The notes under the pieces: generated by a model
What the model was told of the DNA's origin: nothing
The model's database searches: none
What the model saw: only the letters and a program-made list of their open reading frames with translations
Position numbers and translations under genes: made by a program
Assembly: GCA_963855995.1 (NCBI GenBank)
Contig: OY979716.1
Location: forward strand, 25,659,418-25,723,417
DNA length: 64,000 nt
Direction: 5' to 3'
Source: Muricea muricata
Lineage: Eukaryota > Cnidaria > Anthozoa > Malacalcyonacea > Plexauridae
In this document: in pieces, positions 23,700 to 37,439 of the stretch
How the letters are laid out: every line of letters starts with the position of its first letter
Position numbering within the stretch: the first letter of the stretch is position 1

Positions 23700-26210
23700 A
23701 AAAAATTTATACTCCATTGATTTTTACTCAGTTGCTATTTTATGTTATTTATAGTTACATGATATAACTATGATTGATTTATAAACATTTCCCCACGAGG
23801 CTATTACACCATTTGCATGTAAGATATTTTTAAGCGGTGTATTTACATCAACCGAGTTTAATTTTTTGTTAGCGGTAGTTTCCGGAACCCCATTATTTTA
23901 CCCCATTAACCTTAATGGCTACTACTTAGAGATGTTGAGACTTGTAAAATAGAATTTAACAGACTGGTTGCTATGGTTAAAAGTTTATATGCTTTTCTGA
24001 TTGATTGTACTCCTCCTTACAAACAAAGCATCCTGCATGCTCTGTTTCTTTATCCATAGTTTTGGATGAAATCACTTTAGGAGTGAATTAAATATACAAT
24101 TCATATGTTTGAGCCACGCTTTTCTACTGGTAAAAAGAATGCAGCTAGTTGCAGTGTCATCATTAAATTAGGTCCATTGGTTATTTTATGATTCCAGCCC
24201 TATATACTTTTTCATAAAAATTTCTTGCTTAACAGCAAAGTATGTCAACATCTTCCTAGTGAATATCATATGGACAAATTCTCATGTATTCTCAATGTAT
24301 TTAGCATGGTATAAGATGGATAGCTAGCTTATTTCTCAATCATAACTAAGGTCATCATCACTCTCAATGTCATTACTCTGATTATTGGCCATTTTGCACC
24401 TTCCGAGCTCAAACTCTGCCAACCAATGTAGTAGGTTAGTGAATGAATTTTTTAGATTTCTGAAGACAACTTTCAGAGTTTAAGTTTTAAATGAACAAAT
24501 AATAACTACCTAATATATGCTTTTTTTGGTGGGTAGTTTAATACTAGAGTAGTTTGGAGAGGCCCAAAATCCAATATTGACTCAATACTTGAATAGAGAA
24601 TACATGGTAGAATTCTAAGAGAATGGATCTTCTTTACTTTGTGTTCTTGATATAAATTACAGGACATTCAAAACTGTCAAATTGAAATGCAAATAAACTA
24701 ACCTGAAAATTGGATTTTTACAATCAGACTTTGTATTCATAAAGCAATTTGGCCCATCGAAAACAGCTAGTAAATTAGAAAAACTATAGCAAATCGTAGT
24801 GTGGATCATAGCAACATGCTTTGCGAGCGTGCACGTCGAGTTAGACGCTCGTTGCCCATGATACTTTGCGAGTAGCTGTCCAAACTACCCTGTACTGTGG
24901 TTACAGATTTTAACACTGTTGTTACGGATTTTTACACTCCTGTTTGGGATTAACTACACTGAAATAGAGACCAATCACAGTCGAGATACCTCTCCTGGTA
25001 TGTTAATAATTCTAAAACCACATCACAAGACGCTTATTGTTCTGTCTATTTGTGCATAATTTGCTCGCTTTTGTTGATTTCAATGAAGCAGAAGCAAAAC
25101 TGATACGCCTCACCCTTGTACTTGCCGAGCGTGAATCGAACTATAAAGATGGAGCGACAATGTTATTCCAAGCAGTAATTCTTTTTATACAATAACTACA
25201 ATGAACACGCAATTTGATTGGTCAATACATATACCCGTGCAGGATGAGACAATCCTGTACGCCGGGAAATTTGAAAGTTGATATCGCTTCCCATTTACGA
25301 GATTGTTATACGGGTTTAAAATTGCCGACAAAAGCTATTTCGTCTTCTGCAATCATCAGATAATGAAGGCAAAGTTAAATATTAAAGCTAGTATAAAGTA
25401 GAGAAACTAATCGTTTATGTTGTCAAACGTTTATATTGGGTTGTATACTTGTCTCCTTGTTTATTTTGGCTATAAATTTAACTGAAATACGATTTTTTGC
25501 ATTCGAATTCATATATTTTTGTTTTTCTTTAAGCTGTAGCGAAGAAAAATACAACCGTTTTAATTAGCATAAAGTTAACTAAGTTATATTCGCTACAATG
25601 CTTTCTAGTACGGGAACTGTACTTAAAATGCTTGTATTTTTTTAGTTTTTTTTTTTGCTTACATAAAAATACAAAATTAAAAATGAAACTTACATATCCT
25701 CCACTTTTGGCTGATCCTTAACATTAGTTTTTTACAATATCTGCTCCTCGTTTTGATAATAATCTGTGTCTCAATTAAAGTACTCTGAGATTTAGAGCAA
25801 AAGGGTACAAAACAAAAATGTTGTGCGAAATGTTTTAAACATGTCTTACGTACGGCCGAATGCCGAGAAAATTACAGTTGACCATTCATGGAAGGATTGC
25901 GTACTTCATCAAATGCTTTAAAAATGTCAAGCGTTGTTTCAATGCAGTTATTTTATAAAACAATTACCAAATGGCTTTTCGGACAGCGCAAAGCAAGCCG
26001 AAATCTCGCAATATTATGCAAGCATCAATCACGTTATCCTCCACAAAAAACCATTCGGTAATCCTTTAGGAAAAGGCACCACGCATACTTCATTATATTT
26101 TCATGGTTTCAATCCAATAATAAAAAAAACTTGACACCCCCCGTTATTGACAACTAGATATTTCTCTATAAATTTGGCTAATTTATTAGCTTTTCTTGGC
26201 CAAACATCAA
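23700..26210. other. no gene seen
   Basis: About 2.5 kb of AT-rich sequence without recognised coding, repeat or RNA features. Small open frames near 25934-26134 show no family resemblance. Confidence 0.5.
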
Positions 26211-26281
26211 ACATCAAAACATCAACCATGACTTTATATTCACTATGTTCCGGTTTCTCGAGGATGCAAGCAATTGCTCAC

Positions 26282-26525
26282 CTGGATCTTCTAGGATTAA
26301 ATTCATTAATGCAGCAACAGGAGGATGAAGATCAAGTTTAGTAAGATCAATTTCAGAACTGCTAATATCTGGATAATCTTTCAAGAATCTTTCTTCATCT
26401 TCTACAGAAACATCTATTTCCACGAATTCCTCCAATCTCTTCTTGTGCTTTGCTTCTAGATTATCCATTGTTTCCTGGAGCCAAATGTTACATTGTTTTT
26501 TGCCTTGGTTGCGGTTTGAGCTCAT
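26282..26525 (-). CDS. candidate first exon of an unrecognised acidic protein
   Basis: A minus-strand frame starts MSSNRNQGKKQCNIWLQETM. It continues through a charged, probably helical stretch (LEAKHKKRLEEFVEIDVSVE) and ends LILEDPG at GATCCAG|GTGAGC, a good splice donor at 26282. About 81 residues would be encoded. No domain was recognised. The acidic, non-repetitive composition and the donor make it more likely real than most small frames here, but the next exon was not found downstream, to the left. Confidence 0.4.
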
Positions 26526-26587
26526 GATGGGACATGTTGTGTCTCGTTGCTTGTTTGCTGCGGAAAGAATTTTTTTAGATGCAATTA

Positions 26588-26937
26588 ATGGACCGTTCCC
26601 CTATTCAACAAACTTTTGAATTTGGAAAATCAATTAGCAAAACTGGAAAGGGCATTCTAAATTTCGTACAATTGTCACGTTAGGTAGCGAAATATTGTAA
26701 AATGTAGAAAATACAGTCTTGTAAAGTTGGCGAAATTTGTATACTTTTGTATTACGAACGGAAAAGCGTTACCACTGTGTGGAAATGTGGTAACTCTTTT
26801 TCCCGCGTAATACAAAAGTATACAAAATTCGCAAATTTTACATTACTTAACAATTTCACTAAATTTAGGAAGCTCTTTCCAACTGTGCTAAAATTGTTTA
26901 CGAATTTAAAAGTTTGTCTAATTGGGGAATGGTCCAT
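26588..26937. mobile_element. MITE with long imperfect inverted repeats, TA flanks
   Basis: The 350-bp element begins ATGGACCGTTCCCC and ends with the complement GGGGAATGGTCCAT. Imperfect complementarity runs through most of its length, meeting near the shared word TATACTTTTGTATTACG. TA flanks both ends. No coding content. Confidence 0.75.
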
Positions 26938-27194
26938 TACTTGGAGAATAAATTGGTTGTCAGCATTCACATGTATATAAGTGACAAGATCTACGCAGAA
27001 ACGATAGGCACTTATAGTACGTATTCCATACAAGGTAAGTGATTGTACAATATGCAAGAGCATATACACGACGCTGAAGAGCATTTACACGACGCTGAAG
27101 AGCATATACATAACGCTCGAAAATAACAACATGGCGCATACAGAGAGAGGCTCAGCCTTACTCGCCCTTCGGGCTCGCGCTTTAGCTAAATTTG

Positions 27195-28352
27195 CACTGC
27201 ATGAAAAAAGACATATTCTAACGTATTCACATGTGAATATGGGTATGAATAAGACGCATATCGAAGGGATATTCTGATGCGCAATACTAGTCTGAATATT
27301 GTAATTGTTCGATGGTATTCCGAATGCGAATATCATTTGAATATGGCACGTATTCTATACCATAATCTGACCTAGAATATGTGACTGTGGAGATCGAATT
27401 AGTCGTCTCGGTGTTTCCATTATTTGTGATATTCTTAAATTCATGTGATATGTGATCATGTGTCAAGACCGAGAAAACAAAAATACAAAATGCGAATGTG
27501 TTAGCAAGGAGTTGTAAGGAATATCGGAAGAGACAAGGATTGCGTGAAAATGCAACTCATGCATAAATAATAAATTGTACGGCTTGTTGCTTATATATGT
27601 TTTGTTATTTGTTTTGTTCATTTCGTCGTAATTCACGAATATTCAATATTTGATTATCCATTTTGAAAAGGAGATATGTCGAAAGCTGCCGGCCTGCCGC
27701 TGTTTTGTGTGGAGATTTTGTGAACAAACTTCGATCGCTGAAAATATAAAAGCTAACGTTAGTGCGTTCTTAGGTACTATATAAATTAGTATACTGTTTT
27801 TAACTTCCATGTTTTCAATATTAAATCTTGTTATTAATGTTTGTAAAGCATTGAGAAAATGGACCTGATATCATTATTTTTACGGAATTTATTTTTATAG
27901 CTTACAAACGAATCATGTTTAGGAAACTTTATCACAGAATTGGCAAATTTATACTAGAGACCCCCATTATGCGTCTGGGCGCATAATGCGTCCTTCTATA
28001 TTGTTTAACAAATACAAAACGACATGCTAAAATTACCATGGAATACAAAACAATACTTGTTCCATAAAGTAAATGTTTAGGTTTGTAAAATGTTTAGGTA
28101 AATCAAACGGTAATACTGTCTATTAAGAAGCGCAAGTGAGAATATTCTGGCTAGAAAAATATTCACAGAATATTCTTACGTATTATATGTACGAATACTA
28201 GGTGTGTCATATTCCAACATATTCACGTCTGAATCCCACCAATATTCTCACAATATTCGCTGGTAATGCGTCGGAATATGTGTCAATACTAATAATATTC
28301 TAAACAGTATTCATAAGTATTCGCGTTAGAATATTGCGTTTTTCATGCAGTG
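27195..28352. mobile_element. inner MITE with GAATATTC-rich subterminal repeats
   Basis: The ends read CACTGCATGAAAAA...GATATTCTAACG-like and its complement TTTTTCATGCAGTG. The subterminal regions carry many GAATAT/ATATTC words. The surrounding sequence, TAGCTAAATTTGGTGAAG in the copies at 44.5 kb, is split here with a duplicated TG, so the insertion point is defined by comparison within the window. Central sequence is non-coding. Confidence 0.7.
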
Positions 28353-28444
28353 TGGTGAAGTAGATACAGTCCTAGTGAGTGAGATTAACCCTTTTAAAAT
28401 TGAGAAAAAATATAAGAATATACGAAAAAAAATTATAAAAGAAA

Positions 28445-28520
28445 AGTACGAAACCGGGCTCGAACCCGAAACAAACAGGGCTTCAGAGCACGACCTACAC
28501 AATTGATCTAATGCGGCGAA
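28445..28520 (-). ncRNA. tRNA-like sequence (tRNA pseudogene or SINE head)
   Basis: On the minus strand, TAGATCAATTGTGTAGGTCG resembles a D-arm with box A. GGGTTCGAGCCCGG downstream is a good T-arm with box B at tRNA spacing. The anticodon stem is poor (only a short GCT/AGC pair), so a functional tRNA is unlikely. It could be the promoter of a tRNA-derived SINE. No tandem copy was seen. Confidence 0.45.
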
Positions 28521-28912
28521 TCGAAAGTTTGCCGTTAAAAACTAAATTTATACTGCTTATGTGACTTATTTTATTTGAAACGTCGTGTATATGCTCTTCA
28601 GCATCGTGTATATGCTCTTCAGCGTCGTGTATATTCTCTTGCATATCAAGTATATATTAGTCCATATATGGAATACGTACGGTAACTACATATCGCAGAA
28701 ACTTACCCAGCCAGATTATTTAGTCTCGCTATACAAATATTTTCTACAAATACTTCTCAAACGTTCGAACGTGAATTATTCTTTTGCGTATTGCAATAAC
28801 ATAAGTACGAATAATGCATGCAGCAAATATAAGTGCTTTTGGGCCCTTTGTATATTATATGTATACGACGTATAGACAATGTGTAGTCTTTCAAATTCAA
28901 ACTGGCTATATA

Positions 28913-29968
28913 CAGGGTGAGTAAAAAAAAAAACTGATGCCCTTTCAAATTCAAATTAGCCGCGAATTTCATTACGGAGCTTTAAGTATTCCCACAGGTA
29001 TACAGAGAACAGATCGTGACTAAGTACACAGTACAGGATGAGTAAAAAAACTCATACTATTGAAATTCAAACTAGCAGCATTGCATTCTTGCAATTTGAC
29101 AGACGTTGATCTAAAACAACATCTAATTCCCAGTGGAAGTTAAAATGCATAATTTTAGCCGTGCAAGAATTGTCAGAAACAAGACAAAGTCAGAAACAAG
29201 ATAACATGGTGCAATTGACAACGGAACAAAGAGTCTTTGTTGTGACTATTTGAATGCAAAATGTACGAGAAGTGCAAGATGCTTTAAGATTAAGATTCCC
29301 CGACCGGAATCCTCCTTTACGAAACACAATCGTGGACAACGTGAGGAAATATCAAAAAAAGGGAACGAGCCTTAATCGAAACAAGGGAAAGTCAGGCCGT
29401 GAATTGGTTTACCTACTGTGTACTAAATCACGATCTGTTCTCTGTATACCCATGGGAACACACCGTAATGAAATTCGCAGCTAATTTGAATTTGAAAGAG
29501 CATCAGTTTTTTTTTACTCACCCTGTACAGGGTGAGTAAAAAAACTGATGCTCTTTCAAATTCAAAGTAGCTGCGAATTTCATTACGGTGCATTCCCATG
29601 GGTATACAGAGAACAGATCGTGATTTAGTACACAGTACGTAAACCACAAAGACTCTTTGTTCCGTTGTCAATTGCACCATGTTGTCGCGTTTCGGACTTT
29701 GTCTTGTTTCTGACAATTCTTGCACGGCTAAAAGTATGCATTTTAACTTCCACTGGGAATTAGATTTTGTTTTAGCTCAACGTCTGTCAAATTGCAAGAA
29801 TGCAATGCTGCTAATTTGAATTTCAATAGCATCAGTTTTTCTACTCATCATGAACTTTGTACTTAGTCACGATCTGTTCTCTGTATACCTATGGAAATAC
29901 TTAAAGTTCCGTAATGAAATTCGTGGCTAATTTGAAATTGAAAGGGCATCAGTTTTTTTTTTTACTTA
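28913..29968. mobile_element. mariner-derived foldback (two inverted arms)
   Basis: Two arms of about 500 bp meet at CACCCTGTACAGGGTG (about 29520-29535). Each outer end carries CAGGGTGAGTAAAAAAA-like or diverged versions. Both arms carry a mariner-type N-terminal helix-turn-helix remnant (MVQLTTEQRVFVV). The left arm continues VRKYQKKGTSLNRNKGKSGR, and a CCCATGGGTATACAGAGAAC-type segment is shared. Two partial copies joined head to head would explain it. No catalytic domain remains. Confidence 0.75.
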
Positions 29969-30126
29969 CAAATTTCATCAACCTGCTACCTGAACTTGAT
30001 GTACTAGTTAAAATATAAGCAGCTAAATTAATTATTCAGCATGACCGCCGGTTTATATTTATTGTGATTCCAATTTTATTTTTCCTGCCAACCTGGCGAC
30101 TTCACTCCACACTTCCATCAACGTAT

Positions 30127-30169
30127 AAAAATATTACCAACACAGTATTATACTGTGTTGGTAATATTT
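30127..30169. repeat. perfect 20-bp palindrome
   Basis: AAAATATTACCAACACAGTA, a 3-base spacer and its exact complement form a strong hairpin. Part of the arm is repeated directly at about 30173-30190. It may be a microhomology product or a small element tip. Confidence 0.85.
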
Positions 30170-30379
30170 TTTGTAATAATACTGTGTTGGATATCAATCG
30201 ATTGTTTATAGATACGATGGATTGTGTATGGATGGGCAACGATGTTTTTTTATGCCAACACGTATCGTTCAACATATATTTGTCGCAGGAAAATTGCTTT
30301 ACGATATGAAGTATCGTTTGCTATCGTCAGATCTACTAACCGTGGACTGATCTGCTTGGCTCTTCCATCGAAGTTATTT

Positions 30380-31323
<944 letters not shown>

Positions 31324-31860
31324 AGTCTTTATTAGGATACTCAGAAACACCCGTCTGAGTTTACAGTGATAAAATAGTTAAGTCTACAGTATGGTTAAAA
31401 CGAATTAACTAGTATATTTACAATCAATTTAAAAAAGACTCTCACTGTATTGCGATTGTTAAAAACAGTAAATTGTTGAGACACGTTAGGATCTAAACTA
31501 AGTTGAACAAACAACGATTTACAAACGACCTTTTATATCTTTCTGTTCTTACTAGAGGTAGTTCGTAATCGTGCCCTCTTGGCCTAAGTTTCTTGTTCCT
31601 TTTTCCCGGCAATAGCTCAAGCAATTGCATTGTCACCAGATAATGTTATTTTCCTCCATAGTCTCTTATCTCTCTTGTCACGAATTTCTTTGATGAATAT
31701 TCTGGCCTTGGTCGTTAAGGAGGTGGAACGGGAGTCCTTTACAAAAATAGCATTATTACCACTAGCTGAAATGGCAGCGCTTAATTACCATCTTTCGAGT
31801 ACTCCGAATGGAGCATTAGAGCCGGTACCAAACGCCTTAAAGTAATCATCCCCAAGCCGC
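31324..31860 (-). pseudogene. 5'-truncated LINE 3' end
   Basis: The minus strand encodes KKLRPRGHDYELPLVRTERY followed by KRSFVNRCLFNLV, the C-terminal signature of CR1/L2-type LINE proteins. It then runs into a 3' region ending AATAAAGAC and the long TTA tract. A GGCGAAGCCCGGGG stretch lies at the other edge, near 31877. Only the last part of the protein remains. Confidence 0.8.
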
Positions 31861-32379
31861 AGCAGAAATTGCTGCACGGGCGAAGCCCGGGGCGAGGATT
31901 ACTAATTCTTAGATGCCAAAGTCATCCGCCATTTTGTGTTGGTTTCGTTTGGACGTTCGACCTTTTTGCTTATGTCATTGAATTCCGAGGGCAAATCGAA
32001 ATCATTAAAAAACAATAAAAATAGATCAAAAATACGGAAAAGACGACGAAAAACGCGCCAACAGAAGGAAGCAAGAACGGAAACGTACATAAAAAGTGGC
32101 CATATTCAGACTATTCAGCAGCTGTAAGGATTCCACACTTTAATTTCGAAGTTTACGTTTCTTTGTTTGTAAAAGCAAGACTGTAGTTTTCTTATAAGTG
32201 TGAAAATAATTTACAGGTAAAAAACACGACCGTAGCTATTTCAATGAAAAATGCATGGCTTAAAATGGTTTTTATTGCAAAACAAAGATTTAATATGTTG
32301 ATGTGACTCAGTGCAGACGTGTCTTTCTGAGCTCCCAATATTTGAGATATTTCATTTTCTACGAGTTAGTTCTTTTATG

Positions 32380-33598
32380 AGTGAATTAACTCTGAAAAGA
32401 TTGTATAGTTACAAGTTCCTGAACTTCGATCTGAATTTTGCAAATTGAAAGTAAAGGGACGAAGGCTGATCTATTGGTGAGATTACTGTCCGCCATGAAC
32501 GGTATGAAGCTTGACAAAGACCTACGAGACTCTTCTGTCAACATGGCACCCGCTTTGGGAGTGAGCCCTGTCACATTAACGAACAACTAGACAAGCGAAG
32601 AACACTCTCAGCCATCGCAAACCGACGACGACGATGACTTGCACGAAGTCATAAACTTAGAGTCTTCGTTAACCGAAGAGGGCAAACAAACGGATAGCTA
32701 TTCAGAAATCGAAGGCAGACTAAAAGCAGGTTTACATGAAATTGAACAGAAATTGTTTTGGGAATTTGGGAAATTGAGATCAGAATTTGCAATTAACAAT
32801 GACCCTAGTCTTTCCACGAGGGAAAAACGTGATCACCGAAGCAGAACGATTGCGAAAGGCGAATAATGACCTTCAGCAAAGGCTTCGCTACGTGGCAAAA
32901 GAGTTTAAGAAGCTGAAAGAGGAGACGCGCGCTCTAAGCGAGGAAAAAAGAAGCTTTGTGAGCCTTAACGAGAAAAAGCGATGTATCGAAGGCGAAGACA
33001 AAAATTCCAAAGAAAAAGAAAAAGAACAGGACAAAGAGGAAAAATCCTGAACAAAGTTGAAGAAAACAAAACTCATGTCAATTTGGAAAAAAAAACAGTC
33101 GTCATTCTTGGTGATTCTATCGTATAGAATGTTCAAGAATGGAAACTACCAAATAACTCAAGCTCCAAATCATTGGTGAAAGCTTTTCCTGGTGCAAAGG
33201 TCAACGACATGTTCCATTACGTACAAAGCCAACGCTAATTCATCATCCCGATGAAATTATCACCCACGTTGGAACTGATGTAAAGCATTCAAGCCCTAAA
33301 TTAATTGCTGAACTTATTACAGATCTTGGTAAATGTATTGTCACCGACTCTCCTGAAACTAAGGTATCAATCTCTAGTCTATTATGTAGATCTGATGACC
33401 ATTCTCTAGACATGAAAGTTAAAGAAATAAATAACCATTTATTTAAGTACATTTGGCAGTCAAAGTGGGTGGAAATATATTTCCCATTCTAACATTAATG
33501 GTGTACACTTAAACGCTAGTGGTTTACACCTTAATCATCTTGGTACTGAAATTCTAATGAAAAACTTTACTAAGCATGTACACAATACAGGTAATTGA
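32380..33598 (+). pseudogene. CR1-type LINE ORF1 with GDSL-esterase domain, broken
   Basis: In order there are a short L..EFCKLKVKGR..ADLLVRLL segment resembling a SAP motif (needs a frame change), an acidic and coiled-coil region (32640-33050) with LRKANNDLQQRLRYVAKEF, and then a GDSL/SGNH-hydrolase-like domain. That domain has VVILGDSIV near 33100 (stop directly after), HVGTD near 33263 where HVGTND is expected, and LHLNHLGTE near 33530. An esterase in ORF1 is a known trait of CR1-group LINEs. Several frameshifts and stops interrupt it. It is followed at once by the matching ORF2. Confidence 0.75.
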
Positions 33599-33617
33599 CT
33601 GGTTGGCTTTTCACTGA

Positions 33618-36295
33618 GTGCATGCTGTTGCTGACGTATCTAACAGCAGAATTCATCTGTCTCTTAGTTCTCCTGGGAATTTGTTTCTCCCTAAATCACA
33701 AGGTTTTAAAATTGCTTCGTTAAGTATTACAAGTCTTCCCAAGCATATCGACGCGCTTAGAGTTTTGTTTGACAAAAACCCTGTTGACGTATTAGCAATT
33801 AATGAGACAAGGCTTTATTCTTCTATTAGGGACGGTAAAATGCATATTTCTAATTATGTTTTAGACCGTCGGGATCGAAGTTTAAATGGAAGATTTGGTG
33901 GGGCTGTTGGCTTTTACATTCGTGAAAACAGTAATTACACATTACGCCCTGACCTTTTTGTGGATCAGCTCGAAAAACTTGCTATTGGAATACGTAAGCC
34001 ACGATTCAAAGCCTTTTCTCATTGTGACTTGGTACCGACCACCCAACTCGACTGTTGACAAATTTAAGCTCTTTGAGACATTGGTTGGCAGGATTGATGC
34101 TGAGGGAGTGGAATTTTATATGCTGGGTGATATGAATTGTAACTTAGTAGCTTCTCCACTCGATCATAATCCAAGTCAACTAATCAATATAGCAGACTTG
34201 TACGGCCTGCATCAGTTTATTTGTGAGCCTACTCGTGTTTCAAATTGTTCGTCGTCTTTGATTGATTTCATATTTGTAATGATATTAGTATGCAGAGTTG
34301 GAACCACATAAATACTTATGACGACCGGAATTAAAGGTGGTGTGCTTGGAAAAACATATTTTCTACTGTAATTGACAAGCATGCCCCCCCCCCTCATGTC
34401 TAAACGTCTTCGGTCTTCAAAATCACCTTGGATTACATCGCATTAGTTTAAAACAGTGTATGCATGAACGGGATATTTTGAAAAAAAGCTATCCGATCAA
34501 ATGATCCCAATGACTTGGCTATTTTCACGAAATGTCGCAACTCTGTATATAGCGAAATTAAGCAAGCCAAAGAGAGTTATTATGTAAATTCATTTAGAGA
34601 GAATGAGAGCAGCTCACGCAAGACATGGAACACTATTAATGAAATAACTTTGAGAGAAATAAACAATTCGCATATAAAAGAAATCAATCAATGCGGTATT
34701 TCAATTAGAGACCCATTGAAGTTATCTGAAGCTTTTAATAAAAATTTTGCCAGTGTTGGGCCAGAACTTGAAAATGAAATCCCATGCACTGCTAATGATC
34801 GATCACACCTCAGTAATCTGACTTGGGTGAAGTGTGATAGCAAGTTTAAGATGAAGCCTACCAATTCCTGTACTGTTCTCTCTCTATTGAGAAAATTATA
34901 GAAAAGCAAGGCTACTGGTTTAGATAAAATTTCAGTCAGACTTATTCATGAATGTGCAGATCTGATTGCAGACTCCCTTTGTTCAATTTTTAATTGCTCA
35001 ATAGCCACCGGAATCTTCCCTGACGATTGTTATACTTCGAAAGTTATACCCTTATTTAAGCAAGGTGATCGTTCAGATTTAAATAACTATCGTCCGATCT
35101 CAATTATGTCTGTAATTGCAAAAGTATTCGAGAGGGTAGTCTACGACCAGATATTTACATTTTTAAATGAAAATAAGTTGTTATCTCCTCGCCAATCTGG
35201 GTTCCGTTGCCTTCATTATACGGTCACTGCTTTATTTGAGGCTACTGATAGCTGGGCGTATGATATTGATCGCGGTAATATTAACGCTGTTGTTTTCTTA
35301 GACCTCAAGAAGAAGTTCGATACTGTTGACCATGAAATTCTATTATCTAAGTTAAACAAGTATGGCAATGAAGACATGGAAAAGTGGTTCAAATCGTATT
35401 TGAATAACCATAATCATTAATGTTTTGAGAATGGTTGTCTTTCACAGAATCGTTCACTAGCATGTGGTATTCCTCAGGGTATAATTCTGGGACCTTTGAT
35501 TTATTGTTTATTCTGTATATTAATGATTTACCTAACTGTCTTTCTTATACACAGCCTCGGATGTACGCTGATGATACGAATCTATCTTTTGCCAGTGATA
35601 GTATTGGCATCATAGGACATAAAATGAACCATGATCTCGTTGATATTAAGGAATGGCTCATCGCGAATAAGCTTACTCTTAACAAATCGAAAACAGTATT
35701 TATGCTAATTGGCTCTAGGCAGAAACTGCGAACTTTTGATAAATCACCATCATTAATCATTGGTGGCGCCCCATTAAATAGAGAATCAAATACCAAATCT
35801 CTAGGATTGGCCGTTGATGAAAACCTTTCATGGAGCGAACATATAAGTAGACTGTGTAAGAAGATTGCCAGCGGTGTCGGAGCAATAAAACGAACCAGAT
35901 CGCTTTTCCCACGTAGGACGCTGCAGTTGGTATATAACTCGCTTGTACTATTGCAACTTGGTGTGGGGGCAATTCTTGTAAAACGCTTGCTACCAAACTT
36001 CAAAATTTGCAAAACCGTGCAGCCCGGGTTTTGACTTTTTCTGGCTATGATATTAGTGCTGACAATCTATTTAAAGTTCTTGGCCGGAAAAATTTCGAAT
36101 GTCAACGTCAAATTGGTGAATCTGTCATGGCTTTGAATAGACTTGCTCCAGATTATCTAAGTTCGAGACTTGTTGACCGTAGCAGCGTCACCAATTATCA
36201 GCTCAGAAAAACTGAGGCCAGCCTTGCTACTCCATTGCCACACACCAATTTCATGAAAAATAGCTTTTGCTATAGAGGTGCTGTTCTTTAGAATA
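33618..36295 (+). pseudogene. CR1-type LINE ORF2 (endonuclease plus reverse transcriptase), broken
   Basis: The first frame (33618-34058) carries VDVLAINETRLYSS and GGAVGFYIREN, the start of the AP-like endonuclease. The next (to 34311) carries WYRPPNS, YMLGDMNCNL and SLIDFIF. The reverse transcriptase follows with KVIPLFKQGDRSDLNNYRPI, AVVFLDLKKKFDTVDHEILL (motif A with Lys for Ala), CGIPQG near 35464 (motif B), MYADDTNL near 35560 (intact catalytic pair), and ESNTKSLGLAVDENLSWSEH. The C-terminal region extends to about 36295. Frame changes near 34050, 34300, 34900, 35420 and 36000 inactivate it. With ORF1 this is the most complete LINE in the window. Confidence 0.9.
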
Positions 36296-36955
36296 GTCTT
36301 CCTATTGGGTTGCGATAAGCACAAATTTCATTTTAAAATAAATTTACTGTATTTTATCAAATAATTTTCAAAGATCTATATAATATTTATTAGTCTAGTA
36401 AACCTCATCCGCATATTGACTTTGTATTATATTTTTTTTCTTTTTGTGCAAGTCCGTTGTGCTCTTAAAAATTTATTAAAGTTTTTGACCATTTCCTCTT
36501 GCATGTTTATTGGTCTCGTTAAAGTGTTTGCAACGTGTATCTTTTCTTTGTGCATGTTTATCTTCTAATGGTACACTAATTAGAATTTATTCCACTTCAA
36601 CCTTTTTTTTTGTTTGCAGTATCCATATTGTGGGCTTGGGCCACATGGTAGATTGGACAGATTGGTACTCCCATGTCCAAACACAGGACAGTTTCTTGGC
36701 GTGCGACCCATAGCGTAACTCCTCACTTGATCAAGCTAGGTTTTTTAGCATTTGAAAATTTTCTCCAAGTCACAAGTTATTTTTATGACCTTCTGAGGCC
36801 CGACTCCACTGGACTACTTCGAATGGGCCGTTATTCCTGTGCAAGTATGTGGCTACAAGAATAAAGTAATTCTGTAACATTTCACAACGTATTGGTACGA
36901 GGGGTCTCACTGAAAGTTATTTTCAATAAATTTTTTTTATGAATAGCTGCCTCTG
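36296..36955. other. LINE 3' flank, no gene seen
   Basis: AT-rich sequence after the LINE ORF2, presumably containing its 3' untranslated region. No tail boundary was located. Confidence 0.35.
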
Positions 36956-37439
36956 AGGCTTTTTCTGGATCGAATTTATTATAGTCACAAACGCTTCTTT
37001 CGTTGTCATAATCTGTTTGTGTATTGGGTTTGCTTCATTTGTGCGATCTACATCAGGCGGTCTAGATAACCGTACGTGCTGTAAGTCGTTTCGAAGCTTC
37101 AGTAGAATAGCTAAAGTAAATATGCATTGTCTTTAGCATTTTTTCTTCAAGACAATTTGAAGTAATGTTCTGCCATAACTCTTCAAATTCTGTCAGATTT
37201 TTTCTGCTGCTTCTATTTTCGACGTTTGCCGCCAGGAATCGCTTTTATCTTCTACTTCTTGCTTGTCATCTACATTATATTGTCTGAATTGTCTAAATCT
37301 CTTTCTGAGGAGGAGTCATCAGTGTCTTCACTTTTTCTCTTTGTGCTCATACCAGAGTCAGATTCTTTTGATAAATTATGATTTTGAAGTGGACAATATT
37401 CAATTTCGTGTCTTCTTGGATTAAAACCACGATTGGAAG

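Larger units (their letters stand above)
27003..28700. mobile_element. outer inverted-repeat element with 31-bp subrepeats
   Basis: Arms of about 120 bp at 27003-27120 and 28575-28700 are complementary. They share TACGTATTCCATA and then about three copies of a 31-bp unit containing AGAGCATATACACGACGCTGA. The interior holds half of another repeat (the CACTGGGACTGTATCTACTTCACC family, also at 44.4 and 48.1 kb), which is itself split by a second element. Termini were placed by homology, not by a target duplication. Confidence 0.65.

Noticed and set aside
28445..28520. Functional tRNA gene
   Set aside because: The anticodon stem does not pair properly and the acceptor stem is not evident; kept only as a tRNA-like sequence.
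30127..30169. TATTACC in a hairpin as a possible rolling-circle origin
   Set aside because: The word lies in the stem rather than the loop, and no Rep gene is near.
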